A stretch of DNA of 64,000 bases, taken from contig NZ_CP049616.1 of assembly GCF_011068285.1 (NCBI RefSeq), positions 2,150,501 through 2,214,500 of the forward strand, given 5' to 3'. Position 1 is the stretch's first letter. Each line of letters starts with the position of its first letter. This DNA is from Flagellimonas oceani (GTDB lineage: Bacteria; Bacteroidota; Bacteroidia; Flavobacteriales; Flavobacteriaceae). The translations under genes and the position numbers were made by a program. This document shows, in pieces, positions 54,601 through 63,596 of this stretch. The notes under the pieces were generated by a model that was not told the DNA's origin, did not search any database, and was given only the letters and a program-made list of their open reading frames with translations.

Positions 54601-55460
54601 GCCGGTCCCAAGCTGACCACCCCAATATCCTTGATCCGAACCGGGACATTGTCAAATACGGCAACCACGGCCTTTTCTATGTCTTCCGTATTTTTGACAT
54701 ACCCCAAGCCCCTGACCAAATATTCTGCTTGATTGACTTCAATGGTCTTGGCGCCCACATCCCTGTTCGACTTCCGTACGGCCTCCATGACCTTGTATAA
54801 GGGGATATTATAGGCCTTTAGGGCATCCGGATTTACATCCACTTGATATTCTTGGACATAACCCCCGATCGAAGCCACTTCGGACACCCCGTCCACGGCA
54901 TTCAATCCATATTTCACATAAAAATCCTGGGCGGTCCGTATCTCGTGCAGATCCCATCCTCCCGTAGGGTTGCCATCCTTGTCCCTTCCTTCCAAGGTAT
55001 ACCAATATACCTGTCCCAATGCCGTGGCGTCGGGACCCAAAGTCGGGGTAACGCCATCGGGCAACAGACCCGTGGGAAGTGAATTCAATTTTTCCAGGAT
55101 CCGGGAACGCGACCAATAAAATTCCACATCATCATCAAAAATGATATAGATACTGGAAAATCCAAAGATGGATGAACTACGGATTGTTTTCACTCCTGGA
55201 ATCCCCAGTAAATAGGTCGTCATTGGATAAGAAATCTGATCCTCGATATCTTGTGGCGAACGTCCGGGCCATTGCGTGAAAACAATTTGCTGGTTTTCCC
55301 CAATATCGGGAATGGCATCCACGGGCACCGGGTCTTTGGGCAAAAAGCCCGTATTCCAATTGAAGGGGGAAGTGACAATCCCCCAGGTAACCAACATTAT
55401 TAAAACGAGAACGGTCACCAGTTTGTTCTCTAAAAAGTATTTTATGATTTTATTGAGCAT
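51624..55460 (-). CDS. cusA: CusA/CzcA-type heavy-metal RND efflux pump
   Basis: A 1278-residue protein, longer than ordinary CusA (about 1050). It starts LNKIIKYFLENKLVTVLVLI. TM4 carries the acidic residues of the heavy-metal class (SGIAIAIGVMVDVGIVFVEN). Met residues in the porter part (for example EFMPSLNEGSFLLMPTSMPH) are the usual copper/silver relay. The extra length is an insertion with added hydrophobic segments at about 515-640 (LPLVISLIGLNNLMEPKWPE). It would export periplasmic copper or silver with the neighbouring adaptor and duct. Confidence 0.93.
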   Translation of the reverse strand: MLNKIIKYFLENKLVTVLVLIMLVTWGIVTSPFNWNTGFLPKDPVPVDAIPDIGENQQIVFTQWPGRSPQDIEDQISYPMTTYLLGIPGVKTIRSSSIFGFSSIYIIFDDDVEFYWSRSRILEKLNSLPTGLLPDGVTPTLGPDATALGQVYWYTLEGRDKDGNPTGGWDLHEIRTAQDFYVKYGLNAVDGVSEVASIGGYVQEYQVDVNPDALKAYNIPLYKVMEAVRKSNRDVGAKTIEVNQAEYLVRGLGYVKNTEDIEKAVVAVFDNVPVRIKDIGVVSLGPATRRGVLDKGGAEVVGGVVVARYGSNPLAVINNVKDKIKEIAPGLPKKTLANGVVSQLTVIPFYDRTQLIHETIGTLENALSHEILISIIVVLVLVLNLRASVIISSLLPVGVLMTFIVMQYAGVDANVVALSGIAIAIGVMVDVGIVFVENIIRHLEMPENHGAKGKELIQVIYRATVEVASAITTALATTVVSFVPVFAMQSAEGKLFRPLAFTKTFALLSAFVLGIVVLPALAHFVLGVDYDKKRVRRFWSILLISTGLIFAFYAQMWLPLVISLIGLNNLMEPKWPEHYKSFPNYINLGLTVFIASFFLTEEWMPLGPQNGIVVNYFFVLFLVGIILAALMGIVHFYTPVLKWCLENKGKFMLIPFVTLFFGVLVWLGFDSTFGIVAKGFESVGWKSVRQTSGWQAASKRFPGIGSEFMPSLNEGSFLLMPTSMPHSGVEYNKRVVGQLDMLLGSIPEVDLVVGKLGRVESALDPAPISMYENIINYKPEFIVNEDGHRVRYKVDRKDRFITQHKDTLTNEEALQRGIAEKDLIVDEDGEFFRNWRPHIKSPNDIWDEIVKVTKIPGITSAPKLQPIETRLVMLQTGMRAPMGIKVFGPDLKTIEDFGMQLEGILKEVPSVKAEAAFADRIVGKPYLHLNINRDGISRYGLNIEDVQQSIETAIGGMKITSTVEGRERFPVRVRYPRELRDDPESLKKILIPTPVGAQIPLSQVVDFEYVRGPQAIKSENTFLVGYVLFDKRDGFAEVDVVNDAQEAIQKKIDAGELTVPAGISYKFSGSYENQIRAVKRLSIVIPISLIVIFLLLFFQFKTVIASSIHFSGVFVAFAGGFIMLWLYGQDWFMNFAIAGVNMRDLFQMHTINLSVAVWVGFIALFGIATDDGVIMGTYIHQVFEEKNPQTVPDVRAAVLEAGKKRVRPAMMTAAVAIIALLPILTSTGKGADIMIPMAIPTFGGMTIQIMTMFVVPVLQAYWRETVIKNRNKALKKIQ

Positions 55461-55564
55461 ATCATGAGTTTATTGTGTTGGAAATAGTGAAATTGTTCCA
55501 AAGGCAATAAATACCTAGGGCCATGCCAAAAACCATAGCACGGCCAAACGTCATCGATATGCTC

Positions 55565-55981
55565 TTAAATAAGGAAAGTTTGATCAAGAATCTGAATATC
55601 CTTGACCAAAAGGGGCGGAGGGTAATGTACGACAGGAACTATATTTTCCTGTGATCCCTCAAAAAGATTGATGTAACTGTAGGTGAAGGCAATTAGGAAC
55701 TGATGCTCCCCTATACTTACATTTTCAACTGAAAGTAGAAGATCTTCCTGCCCGAGGACAGAAAGTGTCTCATCTTCACAGCATCCATTTTTTTGCAGAT
55801 TATGTTCATGCGAATCGGAAGCTTGTTGCACATCCATTCCACAGGATTCCGCTTTACCGAAGAAGGAAAAATCAACAAGATCCTCACCACAATAGTGTTG
55901 CCCCACCGCAAAGGAAAATGTGGAGGCCAGCACATTCAGTGCCATGAAACAAGATAATATTTTGAACCAAAATAGTTTCAT
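55565..55981 (-). CDS. HYC_CC_PP family protein
   Basis: A 138-residue protein with a signal peptide and the three name-giving motifs: HYC (VGQHYCGEDLVDFSFFG), CC (QKNGCCEDE) and PP (VVHYPPPLLVKD). Proteins of this type stand beside CusA-like pumps in Bacteroidota and may bind copper in the periplasm. It is the gene upstream of cusA in the same direction. Confidence 0.88.
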   Translation of the reverse strand: MKLFWFKILSCFMALNVLASTFSFAVGQHYCGEDLVDFSFFGKAESCGMDVQQASDSHEHNLQKNGCCEDETLSVLGQEDLLLSVENVSIGEHQFLIAFTYSYINLFEGSQENIVPVVHYPPPLLVKDIQILDQTFLI

Positions 55982-56552
55982 ATGCGATTACAAAACTACA
56001 ATAATTTTAACAACCCTATTTTATTTAACATATTTTTTATGGCGATTTCATGTAAAATCCTTGCCATTCCACAGCCCTGAACCTAAGCAGGTCCCACAAA
56101 ATCATCGGTTTGATTTTCAATTACATATAGTATGACAAAACGTTCCCTGGCCAGCAATGACATAACGGCTTTTTCAGGTCGGCCTTATGTCAGAAATGAA
56201 GGAAGGACGGGCTATGCTATTTTGTCTTCCATAGGGAATATATGGTATACCAATTTCTTAGGCCGGGCCACAAAGGTTGTCCCATACCACATCCTGTCGG
56301 TGGATCGGGCACATTGACCTTTAGCTTCACCTGTTGCCCAAGCAACAGAAATCGAATGGGCATATGAAGTTGTTCCACCCAATCCAAAACATGATGTCCA
56401 TCATGTTTTTTCAGAAGTAGTTCCCATACTTTTGAAACAGGAACAATCCACATTATCAGAATACAAAAAACTACTAATGTATGAGTGAGTTAAGATCGAA
56501 TTGATTTCAATATGTTTTATGATCGGTGTACTATTTTTTTTAATTTTAATAG
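55982..56552. other. Divergent intergenic region between two HYC_CC_PP genes
   Basis: 571 bp with no gene I support. It should hold the promoters of the leftward cus transcript and the rightward HYC_CC_PP/ATPase genes. A TAGTTTTG box (55998-55991) lies just before the leftward gene but lacks a matching TTG. Overlapping short frames at 56132-56453 on both strands show no convincing protein pattern. Confidence 0.5.
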
Positions 56553-56972
56553 GTGAAGCAAACCATATCGAAAATATTATCCCTGTTTCTAGCCTGTTCC
56601 GTATTGGTCAGTACGACTTCCTTTGCTTCCAACGCCCATTTTTGTTGTAACAAATTGGTCAGTTTTTCCGTGACAGGAAAGGCAAAACCCTGCGACCAAA
56701 AGCTTCAAAACCCCAAAAGCCCCTTAAGGAAGTGTTCTTTGGAGCAAAAGAATTGCTGTAGCACGGCTACTTATGCCAATTTCGGCAAGAATGACCTGAT
56801 GGTTCGATCTTTTGACCTTGATTTCGATACACTCTTAGTTCCATATACCTCCATTTTTTACCATACCGATAGCTTTGGTGGGCTACAGGAAAGCATTGTT
56901 CCTTTTAAAGACTATATCCCCCCTTGGGTCGAACGAAACCTCCCTATCCTCCACAGGACTTTATTGATTTGA
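56553..56972 (+). CDS. HYC_CC_PP family protein, divergent paralogue
   Basis: A 139-residue protein starting with GTG (VKQTISKILSLFLACSVLVS), with a signal peptide and the same motif order as the 55565 gene: HFC (NAHFCCNKLVSFSVTG), CC (QKNCCSTATY) and PP (DYIPPWVERNLPIL). The HYC motif is HFC here. It is divergent from the first copy and starts the rightward group leading to the CPH-type ATPase. Confidence 0.82.
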   Translation: MKQTISKILSLFLACSVLVSTTSFASNAHFCCNKLVSFSVTGKAKPCDQKLQNPKSPLRKCSLEQKNCCSTATYANFGKNDLMVRSFDLDFDTLLVPYTSIFYHTDSFGGLQESIVPFKDYIPPWVERNLPILHRTLLI

Positions 56973-57150
56973 TTTTTTTTTCCACCTTGGGCACTATGCC
57001 CTGGTTTGTCCCTTTGTAAGGACATTCGTCCTTTAAATGGCTGGGGCATTTTCAGGACAATACATTCTGATCTGTTGTAAAAACGACGATTTATCAATGG
57101 AGATTGTAACAACAAATGGTTATATCACAATAACCCAAAATCGAAACCCT

Positions 57151-57444
57151 ATGAAAAATTATGATACCCTTTCAGAAGCCATATCCGATTTACAGGCAAA
57201 GGGCTATACCTATGATTTTAATCTCAAGCCCCATTGTCTGGAATGCGCTTCCCTTAAAATCGAAATTCGACCGGAGGACTTTAAGGTCGACCAGACCCAT
57301 CGTTTTGAGGGGATGAGCAGCACCGATGACAACAGCGTGCTGTACGCCATATCCTCCAAGGATGGCATTAGGGGCATCCTGGTGGATGCCTATGGCGTCT
57401 ATGCCGAAAACATTTCTGAAAAAATGAGAAAAAAATTACGATAA
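57151..57444 (+). CDS. Conserved small protein often mislabelled phosphoribosylpyrophosphate synthetase
   Basis: About 97 residues from the ATG at 57151 (MKNYDTLSEAISDLQAKGYT). It has paired strands (LKPHCLECASLKIEIRPEDF; SVLYAISSKDGIRGILVDAY). The sequence matches my memory of Bacteroidota proteins given that label without PRPP-synthetase motifs. It is a small DUF-like protein, function unknown, lying 16 nt upstream of the copper ATPase. Confidence 0.65.
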   Translation: MKNYDTLSEAISDLQAKGYTYDFNLKPHCLECASLKIEIRPEDFKVDQTHRFEGMSSTDDNSVLYAISSKDGIRGILVDAYGVYAENISEKMRKKLR

Positions 57445-57460
57445 CCCTTAAAAAGAACCG

Positions 57461-59548
57461 ATGATGGAAAAGCACCAACACCACGACCATTCACGGATGA
57501 ACCACGATAAGACCGACCACTCCAAAATGGACCATGGCCCTGGGGGCCATTCTGGGCACAACCCCGCACATGGCCAAATGGGTCATGACCACCACAAAAT
57601 GATGATCGCCGACTTTCGAAAGCGATTTTGGACAACACTGGTACTCACCATACCCATTTTGTTCCTATCGCCCATGATCCAGGATTTTTTTGGGTATGAA
57701 TACCTGCTTCCCGGTAACCCTTACTTTCTTTTCGGGCTTTCCACCATTGTATATTTCTATGGGGGATGGCCTTTTTTGAAAGGTTTTTGGTCAGAAATAA
57801 AACAGGGTGCACCGGGAATGATGACCTTGATCTCCATGGCCATTTCCGTAGCCTATTTCTATAGCACGGCCACCGTATTCGGACTGAAGGGCCAAGACTT
57901 TTTCTGGGAACTGTCCACCCTTATCGCCATCATGCTACTCGGGCATTGGATAGAGATGAAGAGCGTCCTTGGTGCCTCAAAAGCCTTACAGTTGTTGGTC
58001 AGCATGATGCCTGCCGAAGCACACCGTGTCAAAGGGGAAACCATAGAGGACATACCGTTGGAAGCGGTATTGAAAGATGACATCATACTGGTCAAGCCGG
58101 GGGAAAAGGTCCCAGCCGACGGTACCATCGTCGAAGGCAGCAGTTACCTGAACGAATCCATGCTCACGGGGGAATCGAAACCTGTAAAGAAAGAGGAAAA
58201 GGACAAGGTGATCGGCGGTTCTGTCAATGGCAACAGCACCTTAAAGATCAAAGTGGAGCACACGGGCAAGGATAGTTACCTCAACAAAGTGATCACGATG
58301 GTGGAAGAGGCCCAAAAGACCAAGTCCAAAATGCAGAACCTTTCCGATAGGGCCGCCAAATGGTTGACCTATATCGCCTTGGCCATTGGTTTTGGGACCC
58401 TGGCGGTATGGTTGGCCCTGGGTTTCCCCTTTGTTTATGCCCTGGAACGCATGGTGACCGTTATGGTCATTGCCTGTCCCCATGCCCTGGGTCTTGCCAT
58501 CCCTTTGGTGGTGGCCATTTCCACCGCGGTATCCGCCCAAAACGGCCTATTGATCCGCAACAGGACCGCCTTTGAGGAATCCCGGAAGATATCGGCCTTG
58601 TTATTTGATAAAACGGGGACCCTGACCAAAGGTGATTTTGGCGTTACCCGAATCCAATCGGTCGATGACAACTATTCCCCGGATGAAGTCCTTCGCCTGG
58701 CAAGTGCCTTGGAACAAAGCTCGGAACACCCCATTGCCGTGGGTATCATCAAAAGGGCCCAAGAGGAAAAGGTCACCATTCCCAATCCCTCGAACTTTCA
58801 TGCGATCACTGGAAAAGGGGTCGAGGCAACCGTGGAGGACAAACCGGTAAAAGTGGTCAGTCCCGGTTTTTTAAGGGACAACAACATTCCCATTCCCAAA
58901 GACGCCTATAGCGATGCCGCCGAAACCGTGGTATTTGTGTTGATCGAGGAAAAACTGGCCGGATACATTGCACTGGCCGATGAGATACGATCGGAATCCC
59001 AAGAGGCCATCCAAGTATTCAAGAAGAACGACATCAAGGTATTGATGGCCACTGGGGACAATGAAAAAACGGCCAGGGCCGTTAGCGAAAAACTCGGTTT
59101 GGATGGCTACTATGCCGAAGTGTTGCCCCACCAAAAAGTGGAAATAGTGGAAGAACTCCAACGTAAGGGCGAGTTCGTGGCCATGACCGGGGACGGTGTG
59201 AACGATGCCCCGGCCCTTGCAAAGGCCAATGTGGGCATTGCCGTTGGTTCCGGTACAGACGTTGCGGCGGAAACCGCCGACATCATCTTAGTCAACAGTA
59301 ACCCCAAGGATATTGCCAATCTCATCCTGTTCGGCAAGGCCACCTACAACAAAATGATCCAGAACCTGATTTGGGCAACGGCCTACAATGTGGTCGCCAT
59401 TCCGTTGGCCGCCGGTGTACTGTATTCCTCAGGGTTTGTCATGGGCCCTGCCGTCGGTGCTGTGTTCATGAGCCTGAGCACCATCATTGTGGCCATCAAT
59501 GCGCAGTTGTTAAAACGTAAGATAGGAAGTAATCAGATCAAAGGATGA
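57461..59548 (+). CDS. copB: Copper P1B ATPase, CPH type
   Basis: A 695-residue P1B-3 ATPase. The N-terminus is a His/Met-rich metal-binding tail (EKHQHHDHSRMNHDKTDHSK) instead of an HMA domain. The transmembrane site is VIACPHALGLAIPLV, the CPH signature of CopB-type pumps. DKTGTLTKG, SEHPIAVGI and GDGVNDAPALAKANVG complete the catalytic set. It complements the CPC-type ATPase at 37487. CopB-type pumps are associated with copper, in part copper(II). Confidence 0.93.
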   Translation: MMEKHQHHDHSRMNHDKTDHSKMDHGPGGHSGHNPAHGQMGHDHHKMMIADFRKRFWTTLVLTIPILFLSPMIQDFFGYEYLLPGNPYFLFGLSTIVYFYGGWPFLKGFWSEIKQGAPGMMTLISMAISVAYFYSTATVFGLKGQDFFWELSTLIAIMLLGHWIEMKSVLGASKALQLLVSMMPAEAHRVKGETIEDIPLEAVLKDDIILVKPGEKVPADGTIVEGSSYLNESMLTGESKPVKKEEKDKVIGGSVNGNSTLKIKVEHTGKDSYLNKVITMVEEAQKTKSKMQNLSDRAAKWLTYIALAIGFGTLAVWLALGFPFVYALERMVTVMVIACPHALGLAIPLVVAISTAVSAQNGLLIRNRTAFEESRKISALLFDKTGTLTKGDFGVTRIQSVDDNYSPDEVLRLASALEQSSEHPIAVGIIKRAQEEKVTIPNPSNFHAITGKGVEATVEDKPVKVVSPGFLRDNNIPIPKDAYSDAAETVVFVLIEEKLAGYIALADEIRSESQEAIQVFKKNDIKVLMATGDNEKTARAVSEKLGLDGYYAEVLPHQKVEIVEELQRKGEFVAMTGDGVNDAPALAKANVGIAVGSGTDVAAETADIILVNSNPKDIANLILFGKATYNKMIQNLIWATAYNVVAIPLAAGVLYSSGFVMGPAVGAVFMSLSTIIVAINAQLLKRKIGSNQIKG

Positions 59549-59819
59549 TAGGCAAATAGAGCAATTTAGCATATAAAAGGGTGCATTCCCAATAGCAATA
59601 CGGATTTTCAGTGTTCCCGCAATCCTATTAGGCCACTACGAAGAGAATACTGGATTCTGGTATTAATACTGCTGGAAGCCAGTTCCATTTTTCTTGAGGT
59701 GTGCCATTCCTAATTTATTTCCTTTCTTAGTAACCATTATAACCTTTGTTATGGCAAAATTTTGTTTTCATGTTAAAGTGTATACCCAAAAAGGGATTCC
59801 ACTTCCCTTTATCGATAGG

Positions 59820-60605
59820 TCAATAGTTGAGCTCCAACCTTCTGCTTCCACGGCTTTCCAAGAGAATCAGTCTTAGATGCTCCTTAGGGGAAAGGATAAA
59901 TTTGGGTAGCACAAGTACAAATCCTTGGGAAGTCCCGGTTTTAATGATTTTGGGCCGTTCAAAGATATAATGGGGTTCCAACTTGGTTTCTTGATACGAG
60001 GATCTCCGTTTCAAGCTGCCATTTATCCTTAGGGCCTCAAGGGTGCCTACTTCAAAATCAATGCCTGATCGGTTGCGCACCTCTACGACCATAAATACTT
60101 GAGCGTTTCGGTAGACCAACCTTTTCAACCGCAATCGGATTCCCTTTCTTCGTACCGATGCCAAGGCACCATTTCCATCACTTGATGGCAATCCACTTAA
60201 AAGAGGAAATCGAGCTGTGTGGGAAGCCAAGGAATCCCCTTTTTTACCAGGTAATTGCTGTACTGGACCAATGCTATGCGCCTTGTCCACAAAAAAATGG
60301 GTTTGGGCAACGTTTTCCCTATAGGCCACCTTAAATTCATATGCTTGTCCGTCCATGGTGACCACCAAAAGGTTGGTAATGGTGTTGGCTGTGGACTGCA
60401 ATAGCCCAAAATATTGAGCTTCTTCCCGGTTATAGGTAAAGATCGCTTTAGTGTTTCCCGTTATAGCCTGTTTGATGGGACTGGAAAAAAAAAGGGCCAC
60501 GTTCATTTGTGAATTGGCACGGATGGTATCCAGGGCCTTTTGGCCCGACACGGTGTGTCCATAGGCCATTAGCATTACTGCAATGATGACGTTTAGTGTT
60601 TTCAT
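59820..60605 (-). CDS. traN: Conjugative transposon protein TraN (DUF4138)
   Basis: A 261-residue protein of the Bacteroidota TraN family, with a signal peptide and the DUF4138 pattern (IRANSQMNVALFFSSPIKQA; TNLLVVTMDGQAYEFKVAYR; FVVEVRNRSGIDFEVGTLEA without its first residues). TraN proteins are part of the mating-pore complex. The stop codon of TraM overlaps this start by 4 nt. It is the last transfer gene before the copper cluster, and the usual TraO is not seen. Confidence 0.85.
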   Translation of the reverse strand: MKTLNVIIAVMLMAYGHTVSGQKALDTIRANSQMNVALFFSSPIKQAITGNTKAIFTYNREEAQYFGLLQSTANTITNLLVVTMDGQAYEFKVAYRENVAQTHFFVDKAHSIGPVQQLPGKKGDSLASHTARFPLLSGLPSSDGNGALASVRRKGIRLRLKRLVYRNAQVFMVVEVRNRSGIDFEVGTLEALRINGSLKRRSSYQETKLEPHYIFERPKIIKTGTSQGFVLVLPKFILSPKEHLRLILLESRGSRRLELNY

Positions 60606-61534
60606 GATCTAGGTATTAAGAAGAATTGATAATGATCGGAAATCTGAACCTTAACGGTACGTTGATCGCGCTGAAATATGCGTTTGATCCCATTGAACTG
60701 GGGCACACCCGGCACATTGATCTCTCCAAGGCCCTCTTCCAAAGACCGATCCACCACTTCACCTCGCAGATGGTTCTTCACATAAATCCCTTCCTGTCCA
60801 TCCTGGGCATCATAGGCTTGCATATCCATAAGGGTTGTCCCCAATCGGGTAAGTTCCACCATCACCCGGTTGGGCCTTATCTTTACAAAGCCATAGAGGC
60901 GGGTACCTCCTGGCACTCTGTTTCCATCCACAACATAGTCATGTGTGAGTCGCAAGTCCAAACGTTGTCCGTCCCGAAGGGTTTGATCTCCATCCACATA
61001 CACCTTGGCCGCAGCGGCAGTTGGTAAATTTCCATCGGGACGGTTCCTTTTTGGATTGGAGGCAAAGAACAGTTGATGTGCAAGTCCCAGATCCGTTTCC
61101 GTCCTTGGGGAACCTATTGCCATGTTTTGGTCATCTTCCCTTACCTTTTTTACAACCTCCAACTGGGGCATTTCATCTACATCCGATACAGAAACTTTTT
61201 TCGCAGTAAAGACATTGGTATCAAAGACACTGTCTATGATCCGCTGCTTTTCATATTCCATATAATTTGGATTGAAATACCCTTTATCATCCACCATGTG
61301 GTCGGGATATACTTGGGGTGCCGTGGATTGTTTTTCCACCTTGATGGCTTCCACGGCTTCCAGTTTGGATTCAAATTCCACTGAAGTGTCCTCCAGATCC
61401 GGCATGGGGATCCTTCCCACATCAAGGCTTTCCTTTTTTGGCTTTCCAAAAGTGACGATACTATATATGGTGATAAAGAGTACCATACATACCAGTACCA
61501 GAACAAAAACTATTTTATTCTTCTGTGTTTTCAT
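60602..61534 (-). CDS. traM: Conjugative transposon protein TraM
   Basis: About 310 residues from the ATG at 61534 (MKTQKNKIVFVLVLVCMVLF), with an N-terminal membrane anchor and a C-terminal periplasmic part (RLTHDYVVDGNRVPGGTRLY; VMVELTRLGTTLMDMQAYDA) typical of Bacteroidota TraM. It is a VirB10-like scaffold of the transfer apparatus. Its start overlaps the TraK end by about 20 nt. Confidence 0.85.
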   Translation of the reverse strand: MKTQKNKIVFVLVLVCMVLFITIYSIVTFGKPKKESLDVGRIPMPDLEDTSVEFESKLEAVEAIKVEKQSTAPQVYPDHMVDDKGYFNPNYMEYEKQRIIDSVFDTNVFTAKKVSVSDVDEMPQLEVVKKVREDDQNMAIGSPRTETDLGLAHQLFFASNPKRNRPDGNLPTAAAAKVYVDGDQTLRDGQRLDLRLTHDYVVDGNRVPGGTRLYGFVKIRPNRVMVELTRLGTTLMDMQAYDAQDGQEGIYVKNHLRGEVVDRSLEEGLGEINVPGVPQFNGIKRIFQRDQRTVKVQISDHYQFFLIPRS

Positions 61535-62141
61535 GAGTTTCAAGTTTACGAAGTGAGTTTTCAAAAAAATCAGTGATCAACAATCCATGTGGATTATGGG
61601 GGAAATTCCGTTCCACTTGGATCAGATGTCCCGAGGTCACCAGTTCATAGGTATCGGTGACGGTTCCCCGATTGATCCGTATATGCAATTGGGACCTAAA
61701 GGCAAAGGAAGTCCCATCCCAATCCAGCTCTGCATCGATTCTGATGACCTCTTGCACAAGGGAATATTGCAACAACCGGTTATAGAAACCGTCTGCCTTT
61801 TTCTGTTGGTAGACAGCACCCACGGAGGCATTACCCAACCAAAGGGCCCTCTCCATGTTCTTCTCATAACTGCCGGCATCCACCCCATAAAACCACCTAT
61901 GAAACTGTTCCAAATGGGCCAGGGCCTCCACTTCCAGATGATCTCGTTGTTCGGCCCAGGAAAGCGGTATGACCTCCCCTTCCCCATTGACCACGAAGGC
62001 CCCGTTCAACGATTCACGGTATATCCTGCCCACTAGGACCATAGCAACCATACAGACCAAACCCGAGGCGATAACCACGGCAAGAACCACAAAACGGTTG
62101 AGCCGCAGCACATGAACAATACTTTTAAAAGGTGTTTTCAT
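61515..62141 (-). CDS. traK: Conjugative transposon protein TraK
   Basis: A 208-residue VirB8-like protein starting MKTPFKSIVHVLRLNRFVVL with one N-terminal membrane helix, then the periplasmic fold (AHLEQFHRWFYGVDAGSYEK; SQLHIRINRGTVTDTYELVT). In-frame codons upstream to 62492 overlap TraJ and are not part of the protein. The usual small TraL gene between TraK and TraM is absent. Confidence 0.85.
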   Translation of the reverse strand: MKTPFKSIVHVLRLNRFVVLAVVIASGLVCMVAMVLVGRIYRESLNGAFVVNGEGEVIPLSWAEQRDHLEVEALAHLEQFHRWFYGVDAGSYEKNMERALWLGNASVGAVYQQKKADGFYNRLLQYSLVQEVIRIDAELDWDGTSFAFRSQLHIRINRGTVTDTYELVTSGHLIQVERNFPHNPHGLLITDFFENSLRKLETHENTEE

Positions 62142-62151
62142 AGACTTCAAT

Positions 62152-62991
62152 TTAACCGGTGAACAATCGAAGGGTAAAACTGGTCGCCCTTCGGTACAAT
62201 TTAAATTTGAGCAAGACAATAAAGCCAATGGTCCCGAGTTCAATGATGGAGGCAAAGAATTCACTCCCAAAATCGAAACCAAAGAGGTTCCCCCAGAAGT
62301 TGGTAGTGATCTCCGTATAAAGGTTGTTGACGAAGACATTGACCAAAAAGAAGGCGGGAACCAGCATATATACTGCTGCATACAACTTAAAAAACTGATA
62401 GGCCAAGGGTCGAAACTTCTCAAAGACGGCCAAGCTGATGACCAAGGGAAAAAAGGCCTGTAGGATCCCCAATAGGAAATATCGCTCTGCAAGGAACAAA
62501 GGATAGATGAACAGGTCCATCAACCAAAGAATGACCCCGATGATAAAGGCCAAGACCTTTAATCCGTACAAAGGAGTGACCAAGGCCTCATACAACAGTG
62601 CCATGGCTTTCTTGGCGGCTTCCAAGGCACCCACATCCCGTTCCAGGTCCACATCCTGCAACTGTAATGGGAGGAGTGCCGGAGCCGTGTCCCGGTATTG
62701 GGCCTCAATGGCCACCAGGATCCCATCGAACACTCCCAATACCTCAGTGGAGAAAATGACCAAGAGCACCACCAAAAAATTCTTGGCCAGTTCCGTGGGG
62801 GTCAACCCCCAGGTATGGCCATCGGTGGAAGCTATTCCCTCATTGTATTTCTTCAAAATATTGATCAAAAAAAACAGTACGGCCAGGGTCTTCATCCCCA
62901 CAATGGTATATTGGGAGAAATCACTGTCCTTGATGGTCTGGAAGACGGCATCCACATATTCCAATCCTATGCCCAAAAAGATTCCCGCCAT
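62152..62991 (-). CDS. traJ: Conjugative transposon protein TraJ
   Basis: A 279-residue polytopic membrane protein (VirB6-like) with about six hydrophobic segments, e.g. NFLVVLLVIFSTEVLGVFDG, LAFIIGVILWLMDLFIYPLF, and LLGILQAFFPLVISLAVFEK, ending in an amphipathic basic tail. It forms the inner-membrane part of the conjugation channel. Start overlaps the stop of the upstream gene by 1 nt. Confidence 0.85.
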   Translation of the reverse strand: MAGIFLGIGLEYVDAVFQTIKDSDFSQYTIVGMKTLAVLFFLINILKKYNEGIASTDGHTWGLTPTELAKNFLVVLLVIFSTEVLGVFDGILVAIEAQYRDTAPALLPLQLQDVDLERDVGALEAAKKAMALLYEALVTPLYGLKVLAFIIGVILWLMDLFIYPLFLAERYFLLGILQAFFPLVISLAVFEKFRPLAYQFFKLYAAVYMLVPAFFLVNVFVNNLYTEITTNFWGNLFGFDFGSEFFASIIELGTIGFIVLLKFKLYRRATSFTLRLFTG

Positions 62992-63596
62992 CAGTATTCC
63001 GTTTCCCGATTATTGATGATGTCCTGCATCCTCCGAAAGGAAATGATCTCCCGATAGCGTCGGGTCTTGACCTCCAACTCGGCCACCATTTCCTGGGACT
63101 GCACTTTTTTTTCCATCAAAATGGCCGTGCGCTCCGCATCGGTCATTTTCAAAAAATCACTGGACAAAATCTGGTTCACAAAATCCAGATCATCGATGGC
63201 CGTATCCATGATCTGCTCAAAGGCTCTGGATACCTGTTCCACCTCCCCTGCCTTGATATAGGGTGAGTTCAGAATATCTCGAAGATCGTTCTGTACCGTT
63301 CGAAACAAAATCTCGTTGTTCCGTGCGAGTTCCCGCACCGCCTTCAATTGCTTGATGGTATTGTTGACCTTGACAATATTGTCTTTCTGCTCTTTCAAAA
63401 ACTCCACGGTCTTCAACAGTTCCGTGGTCTGCTTGGCCGATTCCAACAGGGATTTGGTCATACTGATAAAGTTCGTATTGTCATACACCGGCATCCCTTG
63501 GCAGGCAGCGCCTGCGGGCAATAACAGGGCCAAGGACAGCGCTAAGATCCATAACCGGGGATTTTTCCATAAGGTTTGTTTCCAATCTATTCTCAT
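62991..63596 (-). CDS. TraI/VirB5-like conjugation protein
   Basis: A 201-residue protein with an N-terminal signal or anchor (LWILALSLALLLPAGAACQG) and a long helical body rich in Lys/Glu/Leu (FLKEQKDNIVKVNNTIKQLK; DILNSPYIKAGEVEQVSRAF). The position between TraG and TraJ and the fold resemble the DUF4141/TraI or VirB5 family of Bacteroidota elements. The exact family is not certain. Confidence 0.7.
   Translation of the reverse strand: MRIDWKQTLWKNPRLWILALSLALLLPAGAACQGMPVYDNTNFISMTKSLLESAKQTTELLKTVEFLKEQKDNIVKVNNTIKQLKAVRELARNNEILFRTVQNDLRDILNSPYIKAGEVEQVSRAFEQIMDTAIDDLDFVNQILSSDFLKMTDAERTAILMEKKVQSQEMVAELEVKTRRYREIISFRRMQDIINNRETEY

Noticed and set aside
56132..56453. Overlapping frames of 61 and 78 aa between the HYC_CC_PP genes
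   Set aside because: They lie on opposite strands over the same DNA, show no family pattern or signal, and sit in a likely divergent promoter region.
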